Notes: generated from the letters alone by a model not told the origin. Shown: positions 1 through 10,072, counted from the first letter of the stretch. The stretch: DNA of 64,000 bases from Symbiodinium natans (GCA_905221605.1 CAJNDS010000746.1:307961-371960), one strand, 5' to 3'. A program made the numbers and translations.

Positions 1-84
1 CCCAGACCTCAACCCCATCACAAGCCTCATGTCGGACACACCCTTGCCGCGCTTGGCAAGCTTCGTGAGGTGCCAAATGACGCT

Positions 85-655
85 TCAGGCAGCGCCAGGC
101 CTGGTCTGCTGTCTGTTGTGACGCAGGAAGTCCTGGCAAGGATCTCCCGGCCACACCACAAATGATGCCGTGCACAGCGGCCGTTCCTGGAAAAGCTCCT
201 CCTTGATGTCTGGCCAGCACTCCGTCATTCTCCTTCGCGTGACCTTCCAGAAGACATGCAAGGAGAGCATGGCCGGTAGAAACATGGACTCTGAGACAAG
301 GCGGAGGAAAACACTAATGGGGTGTGAAGTCAGGTGAGGCGGAATGGCATGCTCCGGGCCCCTTCCTTGTCCACATCCCCGACCAGCCCTGCTTCGGCGT
401 CTCGGCTGTGCACCACGAGCCTGTGCAGTGCCACTGTTGTGGTTGCGCCACGCGCTCAATCCCTTGCCGCAGTCGGCAGCCTGGTAGGCTGGCTCGAACG
501 ATTGCTTGAAAGCCTGCGTACCAGTCTGTCAGCTGCTTCGGTGGCGCCATGCCACGTCTGTGAAGTTCTTCGCGGAAAACGCCCATGATTTTTGGTACGC
601 CTGCATGTGCTGCAGAAACCCTATAAGCCCTACACCGCATCCCAAAACCCACCAA
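85..655 (-). pseudogene. gene-like minus-strand remnant, downstream part of the decayed gene
   Basis: Two overlapping minus-strand open stretches (655-314 and 459-85) continue in the direction of the 1.0-2.2 kb remnant. The first contains VPKIMGVFREELHRRGMAP followed by a segment with WYAGFQAIVRASLPGCRL; the second contains FLPAMLSLHVFWKVTRRRM and WPDIKEELFQERPLC. Both have the mix of aromatic, charged and aliphatic residues seen in globular proteins, and they lie in different frames, so at least one frameshift or splice separates them. The intervening bases 660-1010 carry no convincing frame. The remnant probably runs off the left edge of the window. No family is recognised. Confidence 0.3.
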
Positions 656-1011
656 CCACCCCCAGCGCTCCGAAACCGGCCAAAAGACATCAGTTGTTCG
701 AGCTTAGCAGGTCTCACAGCACTAAAGCGATGTCCTTTGCTTTTTGCTTCCGCCTGCAAACCCCCTCCTTAACCCAAGAAACCTTGCATTTGCGGCACAA
801 CTCTTGGCTTGTGAACAAACGCAACCTGTTTTGAACCGGCCGGCCTCGTTGTCCTCGTTGCCCGGCCACACGGCCAGGATAAGTGGCCAGAACGACCTTC
901 TCCACCTACGTTGATGAATCTGACGCCTAATCCAGTGTGTGGGGGTATTGAGAATTGAGGCTGCAACCGGCCGATTATGAGGTTGACGATTAGGTCACAC
1001 TGACTTGGAGC

Positions 1012-2175
1012 TTAGGCTTGCAGAAGAATAGAGCCCCACCATCTTGCGCAACTCCGCCTTCCTCCCAAGCACCTCCGCACCATCACTGACGGCGTGATGA
1101 CTGAGTTGGCCATCCGTTTGACCCTGTAAGTTGCGTCGGTAGTGGCAGCCCAAGCCTGCTCGACGAGTGGCAACAAGAAACTGAGAGGAAATGAACCGTT
1201 CCCAAAAGCCAAAGCCTGCCAAGTCAAGCCAGATCGCCACATCCAGAAGGGGTTCTGGAAGAAGTTCCTGTAGCTTCTCCCAAAAAAGGACGCTCCAGCA
1301 GGACCCACCGCGCGCACCTCTGGGCGGATTTCATATCGCGCAACACGAAGATCTGCTTCGTAGTCATTGCTGCTTGCAACAGCCCAAGCCTCGAACTCAG
1401 GAATGCTGGCTAGCAATTGCGACGTGTTCCTTCCAAACTGTTTCCTTCGCTGTCTCAAGATGGCAGCGATGCGCTTTGGCTCGATCAAGCGTTTCAGCTT
1501 GGCCGACACATTGGTAGGGGTGCAGGGCACGTTGCGTGCTAGCAGCTGGTCGGCAACCTGCAGAACATCCACCACAAGCCACTGTTGGACGTAGCACGCG
1601 ATCTTCTCCTGCGCATGTGCCACTGGTCCAAACCGAAAGAATGTACGCTCGCAGATTCTCTGCCTGGCCACCATGGAACTTGAAGTAACGGCCCTTGCCG
1701 GCAAGGCAATCGGTGTGCTTCATACACTTGCCAACCAAGACATAGCCTTCAGACGTCCATGGGGCGATCGGAAATCGCCAAGCGCTTGGCTCCTGTCTTC
1801 GGCCCAACGGAAGACCCTAGTCCGCAAAACATCCAGGGGATCCTCTTCATCTGCTGCTGGCAAGGGCAGAGGATATTCTTCCAATAGCGTGCGCTGGAAC
1901 CTCGGCCGTCTTTTGGTCGCAACAACCTCCATGGGTCGTAAGCACAACGAACGCGCAACATCACAACCGTAGGCCACTGAAACTCGCCACTGAAGCTCTC
2001 TCAATCTGTTTGCTGGTTTGCCCTTTTGGTAGTTTGAACCCCCCCCCTTCTGTGAAGCAAACAGCAGCAAACAAGGCATGCAAGTCACAAGCTGCGAGCG
2101 AAGACTGAAGTAGGCACTGTCATTACCCGTTCCCCCTCCAAACATGGCGTGGGCACCCATGTCGCCCCACAGCAT
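1012..2175 (-). pseudogene. decayed multi-frame gene, possibly transposon-derived
   Basis: Three overlapping minus-strand open stretches (2175-1720, 1807-1397 and 1704-1012) read like pieces of one protein in three frames. The first is acidic/basic and ends near the motif LLEEYPLPLPAADEEDPLD. The second holds a Cys/His/Gly-rich patch (GYVLVGKCMKHTDCLAGKG, then YFKFHGGQAENLRAYILSV). The third is 230 codons long, basic in its middle, with no signal peptide or membrane segment. Composition is protein-like (few low-complexity runs) and quite unlike the telomere-derived frames elsewhere. The simplest reading is a gene broken by frameshifts; unrecognised introns are an alternative. I do not recognise the family; a transposon gene is only a guess from the Cys/His patch and the decay. 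Moderately confident that it was coding, not confident of its identity. Confidence 0.35.
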
Positions 2176-2179
2176 GGGG

Positions 2180-2832
2180 AGAAGGGACAGGGTTTGAAAC
2201 CTGAATCGTCAGGTGTGGCCCTGTTTGCCACGAAAATCGGCGTCCTTTGCTTCCTTCTTCCCTAAAAACCCTCCTCACAGGACACTTCTGCCTAGATCTG
2301 CCCAAACCAGAAATCAGAAACCCCACCTCAAGAGCGGCTCTCGACTGCTGTCGAAAAGCAGCAGGTCAAAAAGCAGCAGGCCAGAGCCGAAACACTGCTG
2401 CCAGAAGTTAGTCGGGCGTGTGCATTGTTGCGTTGATGGTCTTCACTTGTTGTTGCATTTCTGTTCTCGTTGTGTCTTGGTCAGACCCTTCCCTACAGCT
2501 ACTATGCAGGAGCCCCTTAAAGGCCCAAGTATATTTTTTGTAGGTACATGGACCCTTATCGGTAATACCGTAAATGGTCCCTTATTAATTAGGGTATACC
2601 ATGAACCCCCTTAAGGCCCAAGTGTACATCATGTAGGTACATGGACCCTTGGGGTATACCATGAAACCGTAACAACCGATCCAAGCCCCAAAGCCCTGAA
2701 CCCGCTTGCAGCCTGGCCAGCCCACATCAGCTCCGCGTTCGAGCCTGCAGGAGGACGGAAACCCCCCGAAACCCTATAGACCCGAGACCCTAAGACCCGA
2801 GACCCTAAAGCCCTCTAAACGCCAGATTGTTC
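2180..2832. other. non-coding stretch with broken family-A MITE
   Basis: No convincing gene. Bases 2506-2655 hold two tandem half-copies of the MITE family whose ends read GGGTCCATGTACCT (family A): each has the 'GGCCCAAGT...GTACATGGACCC' right half, with no matching left half. The rest is unique AT/GC-mixed sequence leading into degenerate CCCTAAA-like DNA. Confidence 0.5.
2506..2655 (+). mobile_element. family A MITE, two right halves in tandem
   Basis: Two direct copies of the right half of the family A element, each containing GGCCCAAGT and ending GGTACATGGACCCTT, separated by a short spacer with GGTATACC. Left halves are missing, so this is a relic. Confidence 0.55.
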
Positions 2833-2943
2833 AGGACCCTAAACCCTAAACCCTAAAGCCTAAACCCTAAAGCTTAGAAAGCCTAAAGCCTACAGCCTAA
2901 AGCCTAAGGCCTAAAGCCCAAAGCCTAAACCCTAAACCCTAAC
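2833..2943 (-). repeat. degenerate CCCTAAA tract
   Basis: CCCTAAA units mixed with the variants GCCTAAA and GCCCAAA. The variants alternate, so this is an old, mutated telomere-unit tract. Confidence 0.8.
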
Positions 2944-3028
2944 CTGAGCCCGACTCCGCGGAGGCCCTGGCTGAGATCCTTCCGCATACCCGAGGCCAGC
3001 CGTGAGAGCCAGGCAACGAGCACCTGGC

Positions 3029-3240
3029 CACACTTCTGGGTTGATCGTCAAGTATAAGGCATATTTAGAGGGGTTTAGGGTTTAGGGATTAGGGCAAGGG
3101 TTATTTAGAGGGTTTAGGGGTTCAGGGTTTTGGGCTTCTAGGGTTTAGGAATTTAGGGCTTTAGAGTTCACACTTCCGGGTTGATCATAAGGGTTGTTTA
3201 GGGGTTTAGGATTTTAGGCTTCTAGGGTTTAGGAATCTGG
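3029..3240 (+). repeat. telomere-like tract with the same flank on both sides
   Basis: The 20-base sequence at 3029-3048 (CACACTTCTGGGTTGATC plus two bases) recurs at 3169-3188 with two mismatches, on both sides of a degenerate TTTAGGG tract. The segments after each copy also match (GGCTTCTAGGGTTTAGGAAT), so this may be a partial tandem duplication rather than a simple target duplication. Confidence 0.6.
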
Positions 3241-3582
3241 GTTAGGGAGGCTTACTTGTAATGTGCGCCCGCGTTTTTTTCTGGCACATTATATGCATAT
3301 TGTGCCCCCGCTCCGCCTCAATGGAAGATGTTTCTATACATGAGGGGTTAATCTTAAACCCTCAAATCCTTTAGGGCTCTTGAGGATGTAGGATTTACAG
3401 GGCTTAAGGGGTTTAGAAAGGTCATAGGGTTTTTGTTTGGGTTTATGTCGGGTTTAAAAAAGGGCTTGCAGGCTGTACTGTGGTATCTTTAGCTTGGAGG
3501 TCACATGGCGCCAGGGCCGACATTGGCTGAGCTTTGAAGGTTAGGGTTTAGGGTTTGGGGTTCAGGGTTTAGGGTTCAGGGT

Positions 3583-3944
3583 TTAGGGTTCAGGGTTCAG
3601 CAGGAAGTCGGGACAATCCAGAAGCAGGAAGTCGGGGCAATCTAGAAGCGCCGTCTTGATCATCTTTGTCGTGTTTTTGAGGAACGTCCAGGGGACGCCG
3701 CTGGGCAACTGGCCGTAGTGATCCGTCGCCTGTTTCACGAGGATTGTTCTAGAGCGCCAATGCTTCTCAATTGTGCCGATCAGTCGCACAACACAACCAC
3801 GTGCCGCAACGTAGTCGCTTGTGGCGCGCCAGCCTTCATGAGAATACCAAGGAACAGCAGGTCAGAAAGCTCGTGCGAAGCGTCGCACTGCAGACCATCA
3901 TGAGCTGGATTCACGCCGACCTCACGCAGCTTTGCGATTGCCAT
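3583..3944 (-). pseudogene. decayed coding fragment with one frameshift
   Basis: An ATG at 3944-3942, directly at the edge of a telomere-like tract, opens a 54-codon minus-strand frame (begins MAIAKLREVGVNPAHDGLQ, later SDLLFLGILMKAGAP) that ends at a TGA at 3782-3780. Just before that stop the next frame (a -1 step) carries on smoothly as RLIGTIEKHWRSRTILVKQ and then HYGQLPSGVPWTFLKNT, to about 3600. The two halves together look like one globular protein piece broken by a single-base loss; a programmed -1 shift is possible but unsupported. At its end a 24-25 bp direct duplication gives the residues LDCPDFLL twice. Both sides are telomere-unit DNA. No family recognised. Confidence 0.45.
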
Positions 3945-4245
3945 TAGGGTTTATAGGGCTTTATCGGATTTCGCATGGCCCACTGCCATCCTAACAGCCC
4001 CGCCTGCGGGGGATGCTGGCCTTTTCCCACGGGCTGTTACGGTTTAGGGTTTAGGGTTTCGGGTTTAGGGCAAATAAAAAATGATCTGCATGGGTGAAAG
4101 TCTTCGGTAACGGGGTTTAGATTTCAGGTGTTGTTGAGGCTACGGAGAAGCAACAGCTATCCTGAACCCCAAGCCGTGGTTTTGGGTTTAGGTTCCAGCG
4201 TCTTCAACAATTATACATGTGCTGATGAATGGTGCGTAGCCAGCT

Positions 4246-4366
4246 TAGGGGTTTAGGGTTTAGGGTTTGGGTTTAGGGTTTAGGGTTTAGGGTTTAGGGT
4301 CTAGAGTCTAGGGTTTAGGGTTTAGGGTTCAGGGGGGTGCAGGGTTTAAGGTTTAGGGTTTGTCAT
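4246..4366 (+). repeat. TTTAGGG tract
   Basis: Roughly fifteen TTTAGGG units with variants TCTAGAG, TCTAGGG and TTCAGGG. Confidence 0.9.
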
Positions 4367-4477
4367 GGCAGCAAATGTGCCAGCGATGCCGGCGCATGTA
4401 TCCCTGGCAGAGAGGCAGTTTATTTTCAATGTAGCGTTTAGGGCGTCAAGGCTTGGGGATTTACGGGTTATACACTC

Positions 4478-4527
4478 ATGTATGTATGTATGTATGTATG
4501 TATGTACGTATGTTTACACATATACAA

Positions 4528-4560
<33 letters not shown>

Positions 4561-4568
4561 ATATATGT
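4478..4568. repeat. ATGT and TA microsatellites
   Basis: About seven ATGT units run into a long TA alternation (4529-4566). The TA stretch can extrude as a cruciform. A second AT-rich block with AATAT units lies at 4838-4880. The neighbouring 4570-5100 is unique AT-rich sequence without a gene. Confidence 0.9.
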
Positions 4569-5107
4569 AGATGGCAGTGCTGCAAACCCTGGGGGGGGGG
4601 GGTTCTTTTGGGGTCCCTGTTTCAGGGCACCGTACTCTGTATACATCATATCATTTAATAGAATAGAAATAATATAATATATAGTACCCAACCCTCAGTT
4701 AGAGAGTTGCACATATGTCGTAGGGTCTTTATTCCTAGTATGCCCAAAAGGACACCTCATATTTACAGTCACCATTTTTTCTCAGGAACCCTAAATACAC
4801 TCACCAGTATGGGCAATACAAACCCTGTGTGTATATATATAATATAATATAACATAATATAATATGATATAATATGAGTTCTATATAGATATGTGTATGC
4901 AATTGTTTAAATGTACACTGCTTAGTGAACCAGGAGACATGTGCCAAGGGGCTGGGGGCTATAATCACTTAAGCTCCGATGGGCGAATAGGGCTTTATAG
5001 ATATCAGAGCTCATAGAACTTTATAACTTATTTCAAAATCAACCCTAGTTAAGCTACACACAGATGGTATTGCGAGCCACGGGATCCCGTCATGATCCCT
5101 TCATATA

Positions 5108-5212
5108 GTGTTTTCCGAAAATTAGGGTACCTTATTGGGGTCCTGGTGAAAAGGGGAATCCTACTATGTGGGGGTCTATTTTCGGGTCCCCTATTTTCGT
5201 AAACCCCTATTT
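5108..5212. mobile_element. family J MITE
   Basis: Ends read GTTTTCCGAAAATTAGGG and CCCTATTTTCGTAAACCCC, an imperfect inverted repeat of about 18 bp. The interior has AAGGGGAATCCTACTAT, also found in the copy at 39.3 kb. Confidence 0.6.
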
Positions 5213-5487
5213 AGTCCCTTCTTATGTTTTTGTTTTTCTTCTGCCCCCCTTGCCCCAGGTCATGTCTGGAAAGAAGCCCTTGCAGCTTCCAATTGTGCTG
5301 GCTACAAAAACGGAAAACGTGAGGTTCCGAAGGTAACTTCTAAACCGGAAACCCACAACCCTAAACCCTAAGCCCTAAGCCCTAAACCCTCAACCCTCAA
5401 TCAACCCATGCACTCCAAAGCGCCTAAAAAGCTTGGAGGGGCTTCCTTGAGAAACTTGCAGGGTCTGGGGTTTTTGAGCCTCGTTTC

Positions 5488-5622
5488 GGTTTAGGGTTTA
5501 GGGTTTAGGGTTTAGGGTTTAGGGTTTAGGGTTCAGGGTTCAGGGTTCAGGGTTTAGGGTTTAGGGTTTAGGGTTTAGGGTTTAGGGTTTAGGGTTTAGG
5601 GTTTAGGGTTTAGGGTTTAGGG
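5488..5622 (+). repeat. TTTAGGG array, about 19 copies
   Basis: Nearly perfect TTTAGGG units with a short TTCAGGG patch in the middle. Flanks are unrelated GC-rich sequence. Confidence 0.97.
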
Positions 5623-5712
5623 ACTCTCAGGGCAGCGGTTCCAGAGCTCAGCCCGCCACGCGCGCAGCGCCCAACTGAACCCGAGAGGAGTCGCTTCCGG
5701 AAGGCCTTAAGA

Positions 5713-6070
5713 GGTTTAGGGTTTAGGGTTTAGGGTTTAGGGTTTAGGGTTTAATGTTGATATCGCATTAATAAACCCCCCCCCCCTTCATTGATCAATC
5801 TCTCCGGCCAGGGCCTCCTCAATACTGTTCGCCTAAATCCTGGTAGGACGTAGTATTAGCTTTCGAATTAGGTAGTAGCACCACGCCCGTAAAAACCGGA
5901 TTTCCCGGGTCGGATTTTACAATTGTGGCGGGTTGCAATATTGTGTTCCGGCAGCGGGATTTTACAATTGCGGCGGGAATCACTAATGTGAAGTCAACAT
6001 TAGGGTTTAGGGTTTAGGGTTTAGGGTTTAGGGTTTGGGGTTTGGGGTTTGGGGTTCAGGGTGCAGGGTT
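5713..6070 (+). repeat. TTTAGGG tract split by a MITE
   Basis: TTTAGGG units at 5713-5753 resume at 6001 after the inserted element at 5754-6000; the right part turns into TTTGGGG and TTCAGGG variants. Confidence 0.9.
5754..6000. mobile_element. 247-bp TIR element inserted in a telomere tract (TA duplication)
   Basis: Terminal inverted repeats of about 19 bp: left ATGTTGATATCGCATTAAT, right its reverse complement with four mismatches. The dinucleotide TA lies at both ends (5752-5753 and 6001-6002), and removing element plus one TA restores a GGGTTTAGGG junction. This is the signature of a Stowaway/mariner-type MITE, though the TIR is not the canonical Stowaway end. Inside is a direct repeat of GGATTTTACAATTG at 5933 and 5968. 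No coding capacity. Confidence 0.75.
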
Positions 6071-6572
6071 TAGGGTGAAGGCCTCTCTGTTTGGTGCTTC
6101 TCTTTGGGTAGAGGGTGTTAGGGTATTTGGAGGGCTTTAGGGTTGAAGGGCTTCGGGGTTTAAACGTTTAGGGTTCAGGGGTTAAGGGTTAGAGGTTGAG
6201 AGGTTTAGAGGTTTTTGGATCTTAGGGTTTCAGGATTAGGGGGTTTGGAGGTTAGAGGTTCAGAGTTTAGGGTGAAGGCCTTTTTTGGCGTTTCTTTGAG
6301 GTTTAGGGCGTTTAGGGTTTAGTGTTTAGGGGTAGCTGTGCTCCCGATGGCTGCTGCAAGCAGATTCATTGAGAACCGAAGGGTTTAGGGCTCAAAAGGG
6401 CTCCGGGGGCTAAAGGAGAGGCCCCTAAAAACCTAAACCCCAAGGGGCTGCAGGGCTTTGGGGTTTAGGGTTTGGGGTTTAGGGTTTGATATATGATGTA
6501 GGGACTGCATGTGGCATTAGGGCTTGCGTTGGGCTCCCTCTTACTATCCCTGAAGCACCTCCAGAGGCAAAT

Positions 6573-6746
6573 TCTGCAAATGTACAGTCCGAACCCTACC
6601 ACAGCGGAGCCCTCTTAACCGTAAACCCTAAACCCTAAACCCTAAACCCTAAACCCTAAACCCTAAACCCTAAACCCTAAACCCTAAACCCTAAACCCTA
6701 AACCCTCTGCAAAAATATACAGTCTGAACCCTACCACCGCGGAGCC
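6573..6746 (-). repeat. CCCTAAA array flanked by a 39/41-bp direct duplication
   Basis: Twelve perfect CCCTAAA units (6622-6706) sit between 6573-6611 and 6706-6746, which are the same sequence (TCTGCAAATGTACAGTCCGA in the left copy, then GAACCCTACCAC and GCGGAGCC) with three mismatches and a 2-base indel. This is the clearest tract with a target-duplication-like flank. Confidence 0.9.
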
Positions 6747-6807
6747 TCCAAGTGGTGCTCCAAGTCGAGAAGTCCCTGGTCACACGTCCGCTTGCGCTGA
6801 AGTAGCG

Positions 6808-6950
6808 CTGGGGCTTGGGGCTTGGGGCTTGGGGCTTGGGGCTTGCTTGGGGCTTGGGGATTGGGGTGAGGGTTTAGGGTTTAGGGTTTAGGGTTTAGGG
6901 TTTAGGGTTTAGGGTTTAGGGTTTAGGGTTTAGGGTTTAGGGTTTAGGGT
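6808..6950 (+). repeat. GGGGCTT repeats then a TTTAGGG array
   Basis: About seven GGGGCTT units (6808-6860) precede about eleven perfect TTTAGGG units (6871-6950). GGGGCTT is a two-substitution variant of the telomere unit that has itself become tandem. Confidence 0.9.
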
Positions 6951-7316
6951 TGGGTATGGGGTTTAGGGTTTGACATCAAAAAAAGAGTTTCGGGCCAGGT
7001 TACATGTCCCTATTTATATTGCCCTGAGCCCTAAACAATAAATCTGACAACTCCTCATCGAACAGATTTTCGGGGCCTAGGGGGCCTGAGCCCTATGCCC
7101 TAAACCCTAAACCCTCAACCCCAAGGCTTTGCAGGCTTCGGCTATTGATCTCAGGGGTAGTGCAGCCGCGCAAACTAAAGTCATCACCCCAACTCTAACA
7201 CTCTCAAACCTCTAACCCTGAACCCTAAACCCTCAACCTTAAACCCCAAACCCTAAACCCATTAAAAAAAAACTCTAAACCACCCCGCCCCCCCCCCCCC
7301 CCCACAACCTGCCTCG

Positions 7317-7400
7317 ACCGGGCAGATGGCGCAGTGCGTGCAGAAGGCCGGCGTCGCCTTCGCCAGGCTCTGGGTCCTCAAAAACACTGGCGGTTCTGGC
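7317..7400 (+). other. GC-rich island, possible exon scrap
   Basis: Between poly-C (7288-7303) and a TTTAGGG tract, one plus frame reads QMAQCVQKAGVAFARLWVL. The AFARLWVL pattern resembles a strand of GAF domains, but 20 residues are too few to assign. Short open frames occur easily by chance. Confidence 0.2.
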
Positions 7401-7535
7401 TTAGAGTTTAGGGTTTAGGGTTTAGGGTTCAAAGCGCTCAGAATTTAGTCGGCTCGGGGGTACCTAGGCTTCGGCTATTTTTGTTTGAAACGCCCGGCTT
7501 GCCAAGCTTAAGATGCCTAGGCTGCTTAAGGCTTA

Positions 7536-7650
7536 GGGTTTTAGGGTTTAGGGTTTTAGGGTTTAGGGTTTCAGGGTTTCAGGGTTTTAGGGTTTAGGGT
7601 TTAGGGTTTTAGGGTTTAGGGTTTCGGTTTTTAGGGTTTAGGGTCCAGCA
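7536..7650 (+). repeat. TTTAGGG/TTTTAGGG mixed tract
   Basis: Units of 7 and 8 bp alternate (TTTAGGG, TTTTAGGG, TTTCAGGG). Length mixing argues for slippage rather than telomerase copying of a single template. Confidence 0.85.
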
Positions 7651-7782
7651 ACCTAATCACACATGCCCTTTGTTGTCTGATGGACTTTTACAAGCGAGAC
7701 TAACCCCTGCAAAAGGGAATTCGGGTCCGACTACTGGGCGTCCTAGAAGAGTCAGCCCACGAACGGCACATCCCAGCCCCAT

Positions 7783-7880
7783 GGGAGGATCCAAAAAGTA
7801 GATCCCCTTAAGGGTGCCTAAGAATGACCCACTAGTAGTATAGGCTACCATTTCGGGGGTTCTTCTTTTTGGATCCTCCC
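7783..7880. mobile_element. 98-bp MITE with perfect 16-bp TIR
   Basis: GGGAGGATCCAAAAAG at 7783-7798 is exactly inverted at 7865-7880 (CTTTTTGGATCCTCCC). No coding capacity. I see no second copy in the window. Confidence 0.75.
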
Positions 7881-7916
7881 AGGAATCCGGGATTTTGTCC
7901 AATGGTTCAGGGTATT

Positions 7917-8020
7917 TACTTATTTCTCCTATAACCAAGGGAAAAAAAGGTTAAACTTTATTATTCCTTCTAAACAAGGAAACCCAAAAAGTTTAACGTT
8001 CAGCTGTTGGAGAAGTAAGT
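7917..8020. mobile_element. family H MITE
   Basis: Ends ACTTATTTCTCC and GGAGAAGTAAGT form a 12-bp inverted repeat with one mismatch. The interior has AAACTTTATTAT and AAACCCAAAAAGTTTAA, shared with the copy at 12.48 kb and partly with 57.1 kb. Confidence 0.7.
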
Positions 8021-8242
8021 TTAGGGCTTGGGGTCCTGGGCTTCCGAACAAGCCGGCGACTCCTCAAACAATCTCGAACTTTAAACCTCGCAGACTGGGA
8101 CCTTCAGGCCTACACCGCGAAACCCTAAGTTTAGGGCCTAGGGTTCAGGGTTTAGGGCTGAGGGTTGAGAGCTTAGGGTTTGGGGTTTAGGCTTTAGGGC
8201 TTAAATAATGGTTTAAGGGTTTAGGGCTTAGGGCAGAGCCAC

Positions 8243-8286
8243 GGTTTAGGGTTTAGGGTTTAGGGTTTAGGGTTTAGGGTTTAGGG
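8243..8286 (+). repeat. TTTAGGG array, 6 copies
   Basis: Perfect units ending abruptly at a GC-rich island. Confidence 0.95.
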
Positions 8287-8383
8287 TACAGAAATATGTC
8301 GAAGCCAAAAGGCTCGAACAGGAGCTCCACACTCGGGGGCAGCGCTTGCATCCCACGATCCGGCACGGCTATGCGCCTCCATG
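8286..8383 (+). other. GC-rich island between telomere tracts, possible coding scrap
   Basis: The only complex sequence between two TTTAGGG tracts. One plus frame is open throughout and reads VQKYVEAKRLEQELHTRG then QRLHPTIRHGYAPPW, with a helical, charged start. About 33 codons; suggestive, not proof. Confidence 0.3.
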
Positions 8384-8386
8384 GCT

Positions 8387-8483
8387 AGGGTTTAGGGTTT
8401 AGGGTTTAGGGTTTAGGGTTTAGGGTTTAGGGTTTGGGGTTTGGGGTTTGGGGTTTGGGGTTTGGGGTTTGGGGTTTGGGGTA
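8387..8483 (+). repeat. TTTAGGG then homogeneous TTTGGGG
   Basis: Six TTTAGGG units turn sharply into about eight TTTGGGG units. The clean switch shows that one mutated unit was amplified locally. Confidence 0.95.
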
Positions 8484-8499
8484 GGCTTGGAGTTTAGGA

Positions 8500-9850
8500 T
8501 TTAGGGTGTAAAGGGTTTAGGGAAGAGGGCTTAGGGTTTAGGATTTAGCATTCAGAGTTTCGGGCTTTCGGGTTGAGGTTCTCGAGTGTCGGACTAAGAG
8601 GTTAAACTAGGGCAGCTAGGAGCTATCATAACAAGGGTAACCTTTGCTCTGCGCACTGGTAGGTTCTTTGACGGAACCCTATGCCCAACAGGAGCAAAGG
8701 GTTTAGGGTTTCGGGTTCAGGGCTTGCTCGACCTCATCAGACCCCTTAAACTCCAGCTGCAATTAAGCCTCAAACCCCAAACTCCAAGACCGTGTCCCCC
8801 TCAGACCCCCCATCCCTTGAGCATGATGCGAGACACCGCGCTTCGGGCGGTAGGAATGACCCTAGAAATCAGAGGCCTCAAGGGCCGTCTTGGTAACCCA
8901 GCAATCACTTCAAACCCTAAAGCCTATATCATCATAAGGGTGCCCTCTTGGGGTGGATTCTTGTGTGCAAAAGGGAGCCCAAGAGCCCAACATGGGCAAA
9001 AGGGCACCATAGGGCTAGTGAGCGAAGCAAGCCCAAGCAAGCCCAAACAAACCTTTGGTGCCCCTGTAACCCGCAAGCTTAGGGTTCAGGGTTGAGGGCT
9101 TTACAAGCCCAAAAGCCCTACAAGCCCTACGAAAACTCTACAAAGCCTAGAGCCTCACAAGCCCCAGAAACCCCGAAAGCCCGACAGGCCCGAAGCCCCA
9201 CAAACCTACAAACCCAAAAGCCCAAAAACCCTAAACCCTAAAACCCTAAGCCGTAAACCCTAAACCCTACAACCCTAAAGCCCTAAACCCTTAACCCCTA
9301 CAGCCCTGAACCCTAAAGCCCCAAAGCCCTAAAGCCCTCTGGCCTAGAGCCAAGCATGGGCCAGAGGTCGTCAGCCCAGGAGGATTCCACCTGCGCGGGT
9401 TTAGGGTTCAGGGGTTAAGGGTTTAGGGTTTAGGGCTTTAGGGTTTAAAAGTTTAGGGTTTAGGGTTTAGGGCAATTTAGGGTTTCACGTTTAGGGCCTA
9501 TTTGGGGTTTAGGGCTTAGGGAAGCCTAGTGGATTCCACCTGCACAATGTGGTTCTTCAAGTAGTAAAAGCTGAGGAGTCAATTTCATGAGCATCTCTTC
9601 ACAGGCAGGGGCGGCGTAACAAAAACGCAGCTCGAAATCAGATGTTCAACAACCCAACTTGGCCCTACACGCTAAACCCTATCTAAAGCCTAAACCCTGC
9701 TTAGGGCTCAGGGCTTACTACTACATAATCTTCGTGAAAGAACCCTTAGAAAACACAGCGCATTAATCCCTACACTGCCCTTATAAGAAAGAATACTTTG
9801 TGTTTTGGGCAGGTTTACGGTTTAGAGTTTAAGGACTAATTAGGGTCTAG
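8500..9850. other. degenerate telomere-like and unique sequence, no gene
   Basis: Patches of TTTAGGG-like and CCCTAAA-like sequence are interspersed with unique DNA. An open plus-strand frame at 8724-9095 is compositionally a by-product of proline-rich telomere variants and shows no domain. Confidence 0.5.
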
Positions 9851-9958
9851 GGTCTAAACCTAAACCCTACCCTAAACCCTAAACCCTAAACCCTAAACCC
9901 TAAACCCTAAACCCTAAACCCTAAACCCTAAACCCTAAACCCCAAACCCTAAACCCCT
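9850..9958 (-). repeat. CCCTAAA array, about 14 copies
   Basis: Almost perfect units, with one CCCCAAA near the right end. Confidence 0.95.
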
Positions 9959-9984
9959 TAAGCAATCTGTAGTTTACGGTTCCG

Positions 9985-10072
9985 GGGTCGATTCCGCAAC
10001 CGGCCTCTCCATCAAAGACCACCAGGTCGACACGCGGTCGCAACGCGGCCCTGGTCAAGAGGAGTTTCTGGG
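9985..10072 (-). other. GC-rich island, possible coding scrap
   Basis: Between CCCTAAA and TTTAGGG tracts. The minus strand reads QKLLLTRAALRPRVDLVVF followed by DGEAGCGID, a beta-strand-like hydrophobic run next to an acidic turn. About 30 codons, no family. Confidence 0.3.

Noticed and set aside
4365-4691. Frames over the ATGT/TA region
   Set aside because: Composed of Tyr/Ile/Val/Cys repeats from the microsatellite.
5488-5622. A head-to-head chromosome fusion point
   Set aside because: Only one orientation is present and many equal tracts exist, so a single fusion cannot be picked out.
8724-9095. 123-codon plus frame
   Set aside because: Proline/Lys-rich reading of degenerate CCCTAAA DNA with no motif.
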